Below are positions 1 to 13,300 of a DNA stretch of 64,000 bases, piece by piece. Each line of letters starts with the position of its first letter. Within the stretch, counting starts at the first letter, position 1. Origin of the DNA: Plumapathes pennacea. Taxonomy: Eukaryota > Cnidaria > Anthozoa > Antipatharia > Myriopathidae. The stretch covers positions 2,051,501 through 2,115,500 of the forward strand of contig OZ038467.1 in assembly GCA_964036295.1 (NCBI GenBank), read 5' to 3'. Under the pieces are notes generated by a model. It was not told the DNA's origin, did no database searches, and saw nothing but the letters and a program-made list of their open reading frames with translations. The position numbers and the translations under genes were made by a program.

Positions 1-608
1 CGCCAGTAAAAACGCGTAAGCAAACGCATCGCGTCATTAAAAATGCGTTTTCGAGAAAAAACCTCTGCATTTTAATTATGCAAGTTCAGTTTCTTTGAGA
101 AAGATTTTAATTGATTATAAAACCCGGTTAAAAAATGGCAATAATAACAAATTTGAACTTTGAGACTCGCGTCTTTACGCTGTGTTTCGCGCTTCGAAGG
201 AATTGTATTGTCAATCAATTACGTGGGCTATTCTTCTAATTACTAATCCCCTGCCACTATTTCTGAAACTATTACCGTTAATATCTTGTGGCACAACTAT
301 TAGCGTCAGTAAAAAACTAATAATCGTGGCGTTGGGGGGTCAAACGAAAAAATACTTTTAGGAATGGCGTCTGAATTAGAGAAAATACGGTAATACGTAT
401 TTTTCAGACCGTCATACGCATTTTTACGGCAGGTCCGCGTTTTTCAACGCATTTCTCAAAAACCTAGCGCGAAGGCTGCATCATCATTGTTACCATTATC
501 ATCGTCATCATCCTCCTCCTCCACCGTCATCATAATCCCACCACTATGTTTCGGTGTGATTCTGCACACCATCATCCCACATAACACGAGCAAAATCGGT
601 GACAGTAC
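1..608. other. Non-coding left edge (probable last intron of the LRRC74-like gene)
   Basis: Reading through the donor at 609 gives an acidic low-complexity tail (Asp/Glu-rich, from a TCATCATC-type stretch at about 480-530) that does not resemble the family, so I treat this as intron. I see no further exon here. Confidence 0.4.
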
Positions 609-1327
609 CTTTAATCCATCAGCAAACTCCTTGACAGTGATACTCATGCTCTTGTCTTTGTCCAGCGTGTTAAACAAATCGAGGAGTCTCATGCGGTTGT
701 TCTCGATGTAGTTCTTTACGATCTTCATGGGTGACGGCCGTTTTTTCGGTTTGAACAGAGCGCCGCCGGAGCCGCCGTGCCGGACTCGCAGATTAGGCCG
801 AAGCTCTTGCATTTCTTTACACAGCGCCACAAAGTCTTCGTTCACAGTGATATCCTGGCGATAGTATAGCAAGAAAAGAAGCCTTAGAAAGGCGAATGAA
901 GCTGCAGTCCTCTACCTTTATAACCTCACAAGAGAACTGGGAATATCACAGGCAGGATACTGAGACACAAAGATAATTTCTGTTCCATGTCTAACTTTTC
1001 GTTCTTTTCTCTTTTTCTACATATCATTCTGTTTTCGTCTTCTTTGTGCAATCTGGACAGGTCTTTGAACTCCAAGAAAGTGGCTTTCTAATACACAGTG
1101 TCGTGTCAATGTGCTCCTTTGTAAATTTGTGACAAAATGATTCAGTGAACTTACGACGAAGTCGATCTCCGTAAGTGCAGACTCGCTATTGAGCTTTAGA
1201 GCGTTAACGATGGCGTACGCTCCAGCACTCTGCATGGGGTTCTTGCCAATCTATAGTGAAACAACAACTTCAGTGAATCAAATGTTGTTTACGACAATAG
1301 TAAGGCATGACAGCATCAATCACTAAC

Positions 1328-1361
<34 letters not shown>

Positions 1362-4300
1362 CAGCAACCTAAAAACCTTGGGCAAAGAAGCCAGAAAGGC
1401 GACGAGAACTGCAACAACACAACGCCACCACAACAACACTAATGACGCTAAATCGTTAATTTTTTTCACCAACCTTGAGTAAACGTAAGGTGGTATTGAC
1501 CATCAAGCCCTTGGACAAGTGTACCGCCCCCTCTGCTGTTATTCTGTTGTTCCTGAGAAGGAATCATTCAAAAGCGATAAAGATTGACGCCCACATAATC
1601 TCTCAGGTACTGGAAAGTTCGTACTTGGGAGAATTAGTTTTATACTGCACCGGCGTGGATGTACAAGACCTACATGTATGGTGAATCTACAAGAGGTCGA
1701 TGTGTAAAACCTGAACGCCGTTAAAAAATATGAGTCTGACTAACGCTCGAAACGTTTGCTCAAAAACCTTAACGTTTGTCCAGTACGTTTTCACACACCG
1801 ACCCCTATAGTCAATTCATCATACACTTATTATTGAATTGTCCCCTGGAAACTTCTTGAAATAAGGATGAGCTATTCTGAAGCCTTTTCTGTGACTCCCT
1901 GAATACTCACGTAAGGTCCAGTTCCAGTAGCGTAGAATTCACCTTGAGAGCTTCACCCATTGCCAGTGAACCGTCATTTCCAAAGCCGTTCCACGCCAGA
2001 TTAAGTGATTTCAAAGTGATATTTTCCTACCAACACAAAAACGCTTACACTTAGTACTGATACTTCAATCAATAAAGCGATTATCGGGTGACTATCGCCA
2101 GTGTGCTTTCCATTTGACCATCGGTCACAAAATCTTACAGAAATCTTTCAATTCCATTTAATGTCTTCCAGGAATTTTCAGGTTTCTTTGTCAAATAGAA
2201 AGCGCCCTACGCTTTCAGATTGGTCCAAACAAATTTGGCAGCATTCGTGGCCAATCAGGAACAAAAGAAAAACCCGATTGCTTTTATTTACTTTTAATTC
2301 TGGATTTTTTTATAGGGCTAAAGTTCTGCCCAGGGTTTTGTGTACTCTGTTAGGTTGCAAAGCACGCATGTGTAAGAATTTGAAAAATTTGGCCCCAGAA
2401 ACCATGAGCACATTTTCGCGTGCGAGTGACGGCCGCCCTGCTAAACCCCGCTGTGCCCCCGCTTTGTGGTTTAGCAAAGTCGATAGTGAAGAGTGCAACG
2501 CCTAGAGATCTTCACTAAGGAAGGCCGCTGTATCCCAGAGCTCTCCCGATAAAGACGCTGAAGCTCGCGTTGCACCAGGCAGTATTCAAGACGCCAGAGA
2601 AGCTCTGCGGCAAGTAAAGGAAAGCGTTCTAGCGACTCCCAAGCCACGACGTAAGATGGACTGTCCATAAAATACATACATATATATTGAGTTCAAACGG
2701 TGCCAGCATAGCCATTCAAACAGACCTTTAGTGACAGGGCTATTGCAAAAGCTCCTTTATTTCTCAGGTGATTCCAGCTCAAATCCAGTTCAGCTAAAGT
2801 GTCATTTGCAGCTGAGGATTAAATAAAGAAAATCATGAACTAAATTAGACTATTCAAAGCAATTTTTAATATTTGAGAAACAAAAGACTGTGCTGATACA
2901 CGAAGGATCGTTTGATTGACCTGAACTTGTGGTGCTCCCACTCACTTTTCTTTCAAAGCTGTTGTATTACTGCCATTTAGCAAAACAGTAACAGCAGCAA
3001 CTTCACTGAAAAAAAAAAAAAATGCTGAACATCATGTGACTTACCAATAGCTGGAGCTAACTCCTGGCCACCTCTCTCCCCAAACTGGTTGTGACTCAAA
3101 CAGAGGTACTTGATTCTGTTGTTTATCTATATAATATGAGATTATAAACACTGCATTGTTAACACTCTTTCAACCAGAAATACTATTACAGAAATAGTAT
3201 TACAGTTTTTCTGGTTAAAAAAGGCTTGGCAACTAGAATAACGTAAAGTCGAAATATAATGAGATGAAGAGATAATGGTAAGTGCAATGCAAATATTAAA
3301 GCAATATTACTAGTAATAATAATAATAATAATAAATATAGCAATAAAATAATTTACCTGAATTGCATCTGCAAGAATTTTTGCAGCTTTGTCATTGAATT
3401 CATTTCCTGAGGAAAAAATACAATATTAAATACTGTAAATACACAACTTATAAATAATTATCTCCTCCTTATACTAAGTCCCCCAGTGTCCTACCAAGTT
3501 GTAAAAGTGCCCTCCATCCCTTGGTCCCTTGGCAATAAGATTACCAAGTAAGCTGATCATAACGGGGAGATGGGGTGGTCTGCCGCACAGTTCTGAAAAC
3601 TTGTCCCGGTATTTTGCTTAGGACTATAATGTACAATTCTTCAGACCTGTACCCCAGACTTTGCCCCAATTTCAGACCTGTACCCATTACTTATCCCTTT
3701 CAAGTGGTTTTTATTTGTAATCTGCAACCTGGACTCTATAAAGTTTGCTCTCTCCTCCCTCTTCCTTGCAATTTAAACAATATCCTCACCACTTGCTTTG
3801 AGTCTTGTGATGTTTGCATTGTGCAGGAGTATATCGGCCACTGCCTCCGCACCTCTGACTCCAAGCTTGTTTTCTGATATATTCTACAACAAGAACAAAC
3901 ATTTCCAAGGTTGGAATAAAGTCTGGAACAAAACATCAAAATTTGCGGACCCAACTCACTATTGCTACCCTGGCCTGTACCTATTGACCCTTGCCTTACC
4001 AAGTCTGTGATGTAACAGTTTTCTCTGAGCATTTCTGAAATGTATCCTGCACCTTCAGAACCCATCCAGTTGTCACTAAGGTTGAGTTTAACAACAGACG
4101 TATTGCTCTGCAAAACACAAAGTAACTTTCTTTACTTAAAAGTGTGAATAGCTTAACAATTACCTACAGGTGCAGTATATTTTGTTTACAGATACCTGCA
4201 GGTGCTTCTACTGCAAGAGAAATCATTCCAAATCACAGCACTAATATTCAATATTTTTTTAAGGGTAGCTGTCTAAATTTAAGGACTAGATCAAGGGATC

Positions 4301-5655
4301 AAATTCAAGGGCTTTCCAAGACTGCATGAGCCCTGATAATGTAATAATATTGCAGTACCACCAATGCAATGGCGATGGCTTTTGATCCCAAACTTCCCAA
4401 GCCATGGTGTTTTATGTCCACATCTGGTTGTTGCATCTGGCGCAGAAAGTAAGAGGCTGGTATGACACCAGATTGTTGACATGCTTGCAGGTATGTTGTC
4501 CTTCCTGTGACATCATACTCCTCCTTTCCCTCTACAAAAATAAAGATTAAAGGGCTTAAAAGTGTATTTTACTTATATGTTACTATATGATATATTTCTG
4601 GTGAGAAACTGAAGGAGAAAATTGAAACTATTCACTTGTCACTATTGGCCCTCCACAGTCCACAGCCATCACTTATCAGCACTCAACTGCATCTCGTGAA
4701 TGAACGATAATAAACGCGTGACTGTATGTGCAACATTCCTATAAACGCGTGCAAAATGGCGGTTTTGACAAATAAAGAAACGGGTTTTCTCGGCGGTGTA
4801 GTGTCGTGCACTCAGTGGACCATGTTCATTTGGCAAAATTTGCATAGTTGGTCATGCCAAGGCTTGTTGAAGCCATCATTCTGATAATCAAGGATAATAT
4901 AAAACCCTCTTGAATAAGAGTAACTGCGACTGTAATATATCTGAGTATAATAGCAATTTGCGATATTGTGCGAGTTCAAATTAATAGCGCTATCACGCGT
5001 CGATCAAGTCCCTGTGCTTAATTCCACGGTTTCAGCGGTTCAGAATCTATAGAAAACTTCATTTATGTTTCCTCGTCAACTTGAACTTTTCTATGAAAGA
5101 TGCACAATCGCCATAAAAATCGCACACATTCATTAGTGTGTGCGATTAGACTCTTGCAGTTGCTAGGTCAATTATAGTTGACAAACACAATTGCCTAATG
5201 CAAATGTTGTCGTGCAGGGGGGCATGGCGGTATTTTTGTGTCATTAAAGAATAGTTCAATAATCGTGATCTTCACAAATTCCTCCACTGTACCGTCAATC
5301 TCTAAGTCTGTGTCCCATCCGTCCTCGTCGTCGGAAAATGAGCGATCCTCAGCGACAGTGTATGTTTCGTTTCCATCAGCCGACAACGAGTCCAAAGAAT
5401 CAAGCCGAAGAACTCCCGTTGGGGGGCTCAGGGCAGCCTGAAAGCAAAGCCAAACATGGACTGCCAGTTGGCTTTCTAGTAGCAACAATGATTTATATAA
5501 CAACTTCTACTAAGGAAGTATAAATTTTGTTATTGATCATCAGTTTATACCTTTCGGAAGCCGAACGGCGACGTTGAATCACGGCTCAGCGTTCGCGAGT
5601 CTTTGTCCGTCGGGGAGCGAATGGGAGTCGAAACTCTGTCTGTGCTTGACTCCAT
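609..5655 (-). CDS. LRRC74-like leucine-rich repeat protein with EF-hand (3' end off the left edge)
   Basis: I assembled twelve minus-strand exons with GT/AG sites and matching phases: 5655-5551, 5437-5276 (or to 5293), 4531-4359, 4107-4000, 3883-3790, 3406-3357, 3126-3045, 2811-2726, 2026-1911, 1552-1474, 1250-1155, 854-609. The start MESSTDRVS lies at 5655. An acidic N-terminus (DDEDGWDTDLE) precedes the family signature TTYLQACQQSGVIPASYF. About eight ribonuclease-inhibitor-type repeats follow (LDLSWNHLRNKGAFAIALSL, LNLAWNGFGNDGSLAMGEAL, NNRITAEGAVHLSKGL). The last exon carries an EF-hand-like segment (LDKDKSMSITVKEF) and ends at a donor (609), so the C-terminus lies outside the window. 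Exon 2 has two possible donors; both can be joined in frame through alternative AGs in exon 3. LRRC74A/B proteins share this order (leader, LRRs, EF-hand); their biochemical role is poorly known. The call is by family resemblance from memory. Confidence 0.85.
1330..1360. repeat. poly(A) tract
   Basis: An uninterrupted run of about 31 A lies in the intron between exons 10 and 11 of the LRRC74-like gene. A poly(A) run of this length may be a retroelement tail, but no element body is recognisable beside it. Confidence 0.9.
3312..3345. repeat. (AAT)n microsatellite
   Basis: About eight tandem AAT/TAA triplets lie in an intron of the LRRC74-like gene, just downstream of the exon 6 donor on the minus strand. 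Confidence 0.8.
3585..3990. repeat. Dispersed 'TTCAGACCTGTACCC' repeat copies
   Basis: The interval carries several imperfect copies of a motif like TTTCAGACCTGTACCC (about 3634-3690), plus related text near 3965. The same motif family forms the denser block at about 8640-9075, so this looks like a dispersed genomic repeat. LRRC74-like exon 5 (3883-3790) lies inside the interval and is not part of the repeat. Confidence 0.45.
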
Positions 5656-8639
5656 CAAACCAATAATGGATCAATCGCGCGATAAACCACGCAACAATTC
5701 ATAACAAGCAAGAGTCACGTTTGAACTTCACACTCTGGTGCCCTCGCTTTCAAATCCATTGTTCATTTTTTGTATGTTGCCAAGGCAACTGACAGTGTCC
5801 AATGGTGGGTGTGGTCCTTGAAATTCTTTTTTTTTTTTCCTTTGATCTTTTCTTGTAATAATTGAATGTTCTTTTTGGTGTATTGGATGTTTTGTCTTGT
5901 CCGCTGTCGAAATTGATGTTCTTTATAATTATTGTCTCATCTCTGGGTTTGTAAAATTGTTGGTATCCTTTACTTTTATACTGGTGAAGTGCCGCATAGT
6001 GTTTTGATGTTAATTTCTCGTAGGAATTTTCTTTGCCTGACTATTAAGGTCTTTGTTGTTGATACTTTTCTTTCTTTTTCTTTCTTTTTTCTTTCTTTTT
6101 TCTTTTCTACCCATTCTTTGTTGCTGATGGTATTTTCTCTTTTTTCTACCAGTTTCTTCTTACTTATTGTTTTGTTTTCTTTGTTTTTCAGTTTCTTTGC
6201 TTGGGGGTTTCAGATCTTGTTTATGTCGTCCATTTCATAGAGAGTCCAAGTCTGCAGGAAAATTTGAGATAGTATCAATTATATGCAATAGGAACGATGT
6301 AAATTTAAAGTTAATATAAATTTGTGGAGGTTAGGGTTGGTTTAATTTATTTCTATGTTGTTGGATTTTGTTTTATGCTGACGGGTGATTTATAGTTTAT
6401 TTGCCCCATTTGTTACAAGTTTTGATCATGATAGTTTGGAACAGAAACTTTCAGGAAACCCTAATGGGATTATCGAGGAGAGTCCTTGTTTACAGTTATC
6501 CGTCACGTTTCTAATACCAAGCCCACCCCACCTAAAATACCACGTGTTGTCGCCAGTGAATCTGTTTTTTGTTTTGTTTGTGTAATCAAAGTACATTACT
6601 ATGGTGTATATACAACGGATAATTGAAATATGGTTACACGGACTGTCTTTCCGCTGTCAATGTTGTCAAAAGTAGGTAGAGCAGATCCGACCAGTGAGCG
6701 ATGCAGAACACAAGGAAAACGATCGAATGGCAGTTTCAAGTTGGTCGTGTGGATCGTCTGATGTGCGATAGTGCGTACCACGATCTCTGTAAGTACTCGA
6801 TGCATCGAACTGACCGTCGTGTCACTCAGCCGTAAACTATAGCGGGATCGCGAGCATAAAATTAAACTACACTCATTAATTATCGTTAAATTGACTCAGG
6901 TGAAAGCATATCTTAACAAAAACATTGATCGCAATAGTTTGGACAGCCTTCAGTTTGGCCAGCTGTTCACAGTCGGAATTCTCAGACAAACTGTGAAATT
7001 TGAATTTTGTTCCGTGGTACCCATTTTAACTGGGGTCCAGTCTCGGCCATGATGCTCTCGACAGCTGTCATGTCATTCTGAGTCTTAGCCCGTTCTCCGA
7101 TCCCCTCTCCCCACAACAGTTGGCATCAGTACTTCCAACCCGACACGGTCAGTGCGTGCTATTAAAAACGAGACAAATGAGGCGGTTAAAAGTGTTCTTT
7201 GATATAAGTTGGCTCTGAGCTTTCAGTTTATTCGACCTGTATGCATTAGCTCATTTCCGTTTGATACTGGGGAGTTACCAAAAACATGCAGACAAATGAT
7301 TACAATGAAAGGTGCAGACATATTCAACTGACACAGCTGTTAATGCCGTGATCTGGGCTCAAAGATTCGTACAAAAAAATATATATAGCTCACACAGACA
7401 CCGCTTTTCATTATATATGTACAAAGTTGTTTTATTGATTCGTTGCTTTTCAGCCATTTTAAAGTCCTAATTTCCGGCCATGCAGTGCACTGTGCGAAGT
7501 TGCGACAGTTGTGAAACTGGGCGATCGAAGCCAAATAAAATGGTCCAACTGGAATAAACATGGTACTGCACTCGAGCCATTCTATTCTATTAAATATATT
7601 AATTTCCTGAATTTATTCTTAACACGAACAAAAGGTCAGACACATTGAGTGTACAAAGACTGTGAGGGCTATACTGACATAAAGTGCGAGGTTTTTTTTA
7701 TTAAACTAAATTACTGGCTTGTACCCCACTGCTGTTTCTTTCACACGACGGCGTCATAACGGCTGCGCTTTAGCAATTCCTCAAAATGCCACAAAGTGAG
7801 AGCTTTTTTTTTTTTTTTTTTTTTACTTTCTGTTTCACCTCTGCAGCCTCCCAGTCGGAACGGCACCGGTAGGCTGCTGACGCACTGAACACTCCAAGTG
7901 TTCGTTGCCGCTTGTTTGATTTTAGTGCCATTCTTATCTTGAACAGGATTATAGACTTTTACTATAGCCTGTGGGCGGATTACGCTATAAGAATCAAAAG
8001 TAGCGGATATGATTTTGCATATGACTGAAATAAAGTACTACCTCCTCCATGATTTCGCTCGGTATTAAAAAAAAGTAATTATGTCACGAGAGGAGATAAC
8101 ACCTTCCCACCTCAGGTCACAAGTGTTGTTTTACCAGCTTTGCGGTCGGTTTCTTTCAACTTTTCCGCATCACAATAAGAACGTCAAGGTATATTCGAAT
8201 TTTCATATCTAGATGTAGGTTTTTGTCGCGAAGAAAGGAGGCTTCAATGTTGATTTTTACTTGCCTGCATAATTACATTCAATTAACTAAGGAAATCTAC
8301 TGGCCAAGTCTTGGCATATTCATCGTTTCTTATCGACAAAAGTTTGTTTATTGGAACCACACAGGACCGTACGCAGTGCGGGATACGTAAAAACTTGATT
8401 CGCTGAGATCTCGACTCTTCTTCATTGTTTTTCATGCACTAAATTGTCCAGCTGTTTTCATGAACCATTCAGTCTCGCGGAATAACAGTTCCGGGCAATA
8501 CTGAGTATAAAGACTAAAGTGCTATACAGGGAGATCGACAATCGAGAAAAAAAATCCACTTCTCGAAAGGTACTCCGCACATTTTGGATTGGGAATTGTG
8601 CCGGACGGTTCTCAAAAACTCTCCTTGCACTTCTTTATA

Positions 8640-9075
8640 AAAACCAAAATATACGATTTTCCATACTTAAGACTTTCAACCTATTTCAGACCTGTATCCC
8701 AAAAATTTCACCCGATTTCAGACCTCTATCTAAAAATATTCCGGGGGGTACCCTCAAATTTTGGGTGGGAGTGTGCCGCCCGGGACTGAAAACCCTTACC
8801 CTATTTCAGACCAAAATGTGCGATTTTCGACCATATTTCAGACCAAATATGAAAATCTCCTACCCTTTTCCAGACCAAAGGCTCGAACTTGATACCCTAT
8901 TTCAGACTAAAATGCTGAAAATGATACCCTTTGGGGCGGCACATACCTATATGACTTATTGCATGGGAGTATACTCTATCCCTTATTAGTATTTCAGACC
9001 AAATACCAAAGCAAAACGAAATCTACTACCCTAACACCAGACCGAAAAGACGATCCTATTTCAGATAAGACTATA
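8640..9075. repeat. Minisatellite-like block of 'CCTATTTCAGACC' units
   Basis: Irregularly spaced copies of CCTATTTCAGACCAAAAT and close variants recur roughly every 25-45 bases from about 8683 to 9065. Translated, they give repetitive FQTK/FRP strings, so the open frames here are repeat artefacts. No target duplication was seen. Confidence 0.6.
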
Positions 9076-9604
9076 CAGCGAAATTCCGACAGCTGTTTTG
9101 TCATTAGACGGCTTATAGCAGTTGTCACAGCTGTCCTATTTAGTGGCCTTCGCGGCCCTGTTGCACTTATTCGCATGCTCTGTTTAGCTCCGGTCATTGA
9201 CCAACCCCCCCAAAAAATGTGGAACAAAGCTTACGATGTATAAGTGTCATATTAGATTGAGTGACGCCAGGCATAGAAATGGACCACTTGACTGCCTCGA
9301 CCCAGTGCTGCTTCAAATTTAATACTACTTTGATATCTGAGACGATGATAAGCCAATTAAGTTTAGGGCGTCTTTTGCAAACATGCAGTGTGATCGACGG
9401 CTCCAGCCCCAAAAAGCGCACGGATTTTGGATTTCGTAGAAAAAAGTTACGGATTCGCGGATTTTTGCGCGAATTTCGGATTTCCAGTTGTTTTACAGCA
9501 CCGATCCTAGATCTTATAGTGTTCCATATGACTTTCGGATTCAGTCGAAGAAAAAATAGTGGATTTGCGAGTTTGATACAAAACTGGCGCGGATGGGCGT
9601 TTTA

Positions 9605-9642
9605 CCCCCCGCCCCCACCCCACCCCACCCCGCCCCACCCCT
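9605..9642. repeat. C-rich low-complexity tract
   Basis: The tract consists of runs of CCCC separated by A or G on the plus strand (CCCCACCCCACCCCGCCCC). The minus strand therefore carries repeated G4 runs and could form a G-quadruplex. No neighbouring gene uses it in an obvious way. Confidence 0.7.
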
Positions 9643-10137
9643 AACCTATGCAAGCCGACGGCAGTCTCGACCTCCTCATCGGCACTCAGCCCTGCTAAAA
9701 GTGCAACAGTGGTATATGATGCATACACTGACTATTCTCGAATGTAGATGTGCATTAGAATGTTTAAAACATATCTCACCGCACCCAACTTATACGGCCC
9801 GACAACCCAAGTCTTATTTCTTAATTAACCACTGATAAAACTGGCTCCCGCTCTCTCTTTCTGCCTCCGTCATGATGCGCAGTTCGGAGCTTGCTGGACT
9901 ATGCCGATTGAACAATAGATGTACGTACTTCCCAGTTAGTGCCGTCGACTCGATGTCACGAACTGAAGCTCTCAGACTGGAGCAGCTGAATTTTTCTGCT
10001 TTCTTTTTTTTATTATTATTAGAAAATAACACAAGGAATGAAAAGCATTCGGAACCCCGACTCGCTGTTCGATTTTCGGCGCGGGTTACTGGCCAGAGGG
10101 TTGAGGGGTCTTGTTCGCTCACAAACCCATGAAATGC

Positions 10138-10150
10138 GCCGCCATCTTTA
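10138..10150 (-). promoter_or_regulatory. YY1-like site upstream of the KDZ-type gene
   Basis: The plus strand reads GCGCCGCCATCTTTA, the reverse complement of the YY1 core AAGATGGCGGC, about 220 bases before the predicted start codon. The motif is well known in animal core promoters; its use here is inferred. The same core overlaps the start codons of the divergent pair near 29.1 kb. Confidence 0.4.
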
Positions 10151-10365
10151 TGACGATTTAACCACGTGACTAATTAATTTACACCAATCAGTGTCGAGTT
10201 CACTATAATCAAGGGTTTCCAAATGTCGATCGAGCCGAAATTTGAGGTATCATGTCCTTCAAAATGTGAAGCCTATCCAACTTTGAAATCCAAGGCCAGG
10301 TTGCTGAGCGGAGAGACCTTGGAAACGAAGTCATTGTTCCGTTTCGCCGGCTGTGACAGCAAAAC

Positions 10366-13300
10366 ATGAGCGATCAACCCTTCAGAATTGTCGACCTTGG
10401 ACAAAAATTTCAGCGGTACGACCTCTCTAAGCTGCCAAAGAAGAAAAGAAGGTCCAGTTCGTTTGTGAGGCGAGAACGCTCGAAAACAGAAGCAGATAAT
10501 GTTTCCAGTTACGTTGAGGAGTTTTCGACTGCCGTTTCTGACGAGGAAGAGTTGCCGACCGCAACTCCCAGGCAAAGCAACTGCACTGGACATGCGATTC
10601 TAGTGCACGAGGCAGACGCCCTTGATGCGTACAAGCTGGAACTTGTAACTGGAAAAGGTTTTTTGCTTCTTGACAGTTCTCTGACAATTGCGGCCCTGCA
10701 AGACTTTGATCCAGACGAAGGTTCAATTCTGAAGGTAATAAATTTAAAGACGTACGGGTACTGTACCTTCATACATCGTTTTGTACTACGAACAGTAAAT
10801 AACATACCCTAGTTTTGCTAGCTGTTGTTGCAGGACGGTTTAGATTAATTTCATCGTCATTCAGAAATTTTATTATTTATTTCTGCAATCATATATTTTT
10901 TTATTCCTTGAAAAGGCTAACAAATACCAGATTGTTAGACGCCATCAAAAAAGTTTCATGGGCACAAGCCACTGGGTGTACTGCTGTTCGTGTAACCCCA
11001 GAGGGATGGAGTTGGTGTCTGCTTTGCCTGGTGAGCTGTTGCAAACCTTTGAAGGTAAGTTTTCTAATTATTACTGTTTGCACTATATGATCAAAAATGG
11101 AATTTTTTGCATAGGTGAAACCTCTTTTTTTTTGCAGAGGTGAAGACTTTATTATACGGTAACTATAAGAGTTGTCAAGGTTGTCTGGAAAAACTCCCAT
11201 AAAAAGCTTTATAGCTCAGTGTGGTATAAAGAGCGTTGCACTGTATTGCAAAGGATGGGTTCAATTCCCATTGAAGCCTGGATTATTTTCTTGGCTACCT
11301 TACCACTGCTTATCTGAATCATTACTTATTTTGCTTCATAAACTAAATTGTGACTTGCACTTTAGGTACTTTATGCAAAATATTGTATATTTTGCCTCCC
11401 TAAGCACCCTCTTTTTTTCTTCCCTTCTTCCCTAGACTTCCAGCATGTGTTTACCACATGTATTCATGGTAATGCTGCCAAGTTCTTCATGGAAAGATAT
11501 GAGACAATCAATGACATTGATCCAATTCAAGATCCAGGTATTGTGACACTAATATTTCTATGCAGTTAAGCACAGACACCTTTGAAAATGAGCAGAAGTG
11601 ACTAATGTACCTTTTAGACAATTATTCCATTACCCAGTCTGATTACAATGTGATATGTTCATGTTTATAAGCATTAGGCATATCCAGTTTCTTCAGCTCA
11701 TCAAACACAACATAATTCTTGAAACCTTTATAGCAGCCCCTTGCACAATATGTAATTTTTGTGCAAGAATGGTATTGTTTGGGCTTATTGAGGAGGTGAA
11801 TGGGTCCACCTGCATTTACACATCAACAGCACACTGTATGAATTCATCAACCTCTATAAATGCAGCCAGGCTATTCCCAAGGGTGCATCCATAATAGTAA
11901 TGTTCAACTGTAATACAAATTGTGCATGAACACTGAGCTAGGCAATTCAGTTTGAATGGAAGAATGGCTTTTATCCATTTTATTATCACAGATCACTGAA
12001 CCACTATTTGTGTATTAAACAGACCCTATAAGCAAATGACCCATCAACAACATGCACAACAACATATTAAACTTGATGATCAAGCCTTATATATAGTTAC
12101 GTACTATGCTCCATTGATCACTTCCCATTACATCTTCAACAGGTGTGTTGATGGACCATGGTTATAATATGGTAAGTTATGCAGAAGAGAGAATGAAAGC
12201 TTCACAATCAAGAGTGTGTATAATGTCAGATTTTCTTTTTCAGAGCAATTGCGAGATCCACGAATTGCCATCAAGCTCTAGCATGGTTTGTGTAGATGCT
12301 GGCAATGGCAACTATGGTTTTGTGGGTTGCGAGCACAGCAAGATGAAATGCTTCACATGTCGATATGAGACACACAATTGTGTTCATGTGAAGCATATCA
12401 CCCAGTGCTTGGAATCTGAAAACTCAGATGTCCCTCAAACCATTCTCAATATGGTTTCAATAACCACCCAGTCATCACAGCCTGTCAGTGGTAGTGGTCC
12501 TGTCTGTCACTCAAAGTTACCCATTCCTTTTGTTCTGCCACCCTACATCACTAACATCCTTCAGGCTGGGCTTTTGAGTGTTTGCTCCTTTCAGTCTGGT
12601 GTGTATGTAGTGGTACCCCCACTGCTTGATACACCTTGCCCAGTCTGTCATTCACCATGGAGTGCTGACAATCCCCTTGAAATGGGTTGGTGCCAACAAA
12701 CTGCTACAGCATTCTCCATGACAGCAACATTCCGTTGCAAAGGTATTATTTCATTATTTTCTAGTATATCCTGTAGCTAAATTTTTCAGTATTAATGCAT
12801 CTTTTTTTCTACCTACATTATAAGTCCATAAGATCAAGATGTCCAGACATTGTGAAGTTATGATTGCATGATATGTTGATACAATAACCCCTTTGCTACA
12901 AGAAGTGCCAAGAATGGATGGGGATGCAACATCTTGGTTCCAATTGCTAATAGAATAATTGCAAAATAACCTTAACTTTCCATAATTTAATTCAGTCAAA
13001 CCTGTATATATATTCTCCTGTAATACTCACATTTGTAATGCATGCATATGTTTATATATATGTATTCACTCAATTTGTATACAAGTGATACATCGACAGT
13101 ACACATACATACATACATGCACATTTAACCTCCATGTATTTTTTTGTCATGTGCACAGTTTTTCACAGGAAATGCTCCAATTCAAGTTGTACCAACATTC
13201 TGCAAGTTGATGGTCTGGAGTTTGGATTTTTGTATATTGGTAAAAGGATTATCAGCTATGAAGTTCTGAGGGATTACATGCACCTTTTTTTCCATACTGG

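Larger units (their letters stand above)
5656..10365. other. Divergent intergenic interval
   Basis: This lies between the minus-strand LRRC74-like start and the plus-strand KDZ-like start, so it must hold both promoters. It contains T-rich simple sequence (about 6060-6200), a poly(T) run at 7804-7824, the TTTCAGACC repeat block, and a C-rich stretch at 9605-9642. Open frames here are short and show no recognisable domain or spliceable exon chain. I found no gene. Confidence 0.6.

Noticed and set aside
8519..8989. Long plus-strand ORF of 156 codons
   Set aside because: It is made of TTTCAGACC repeat units with no domain and no splice partners.
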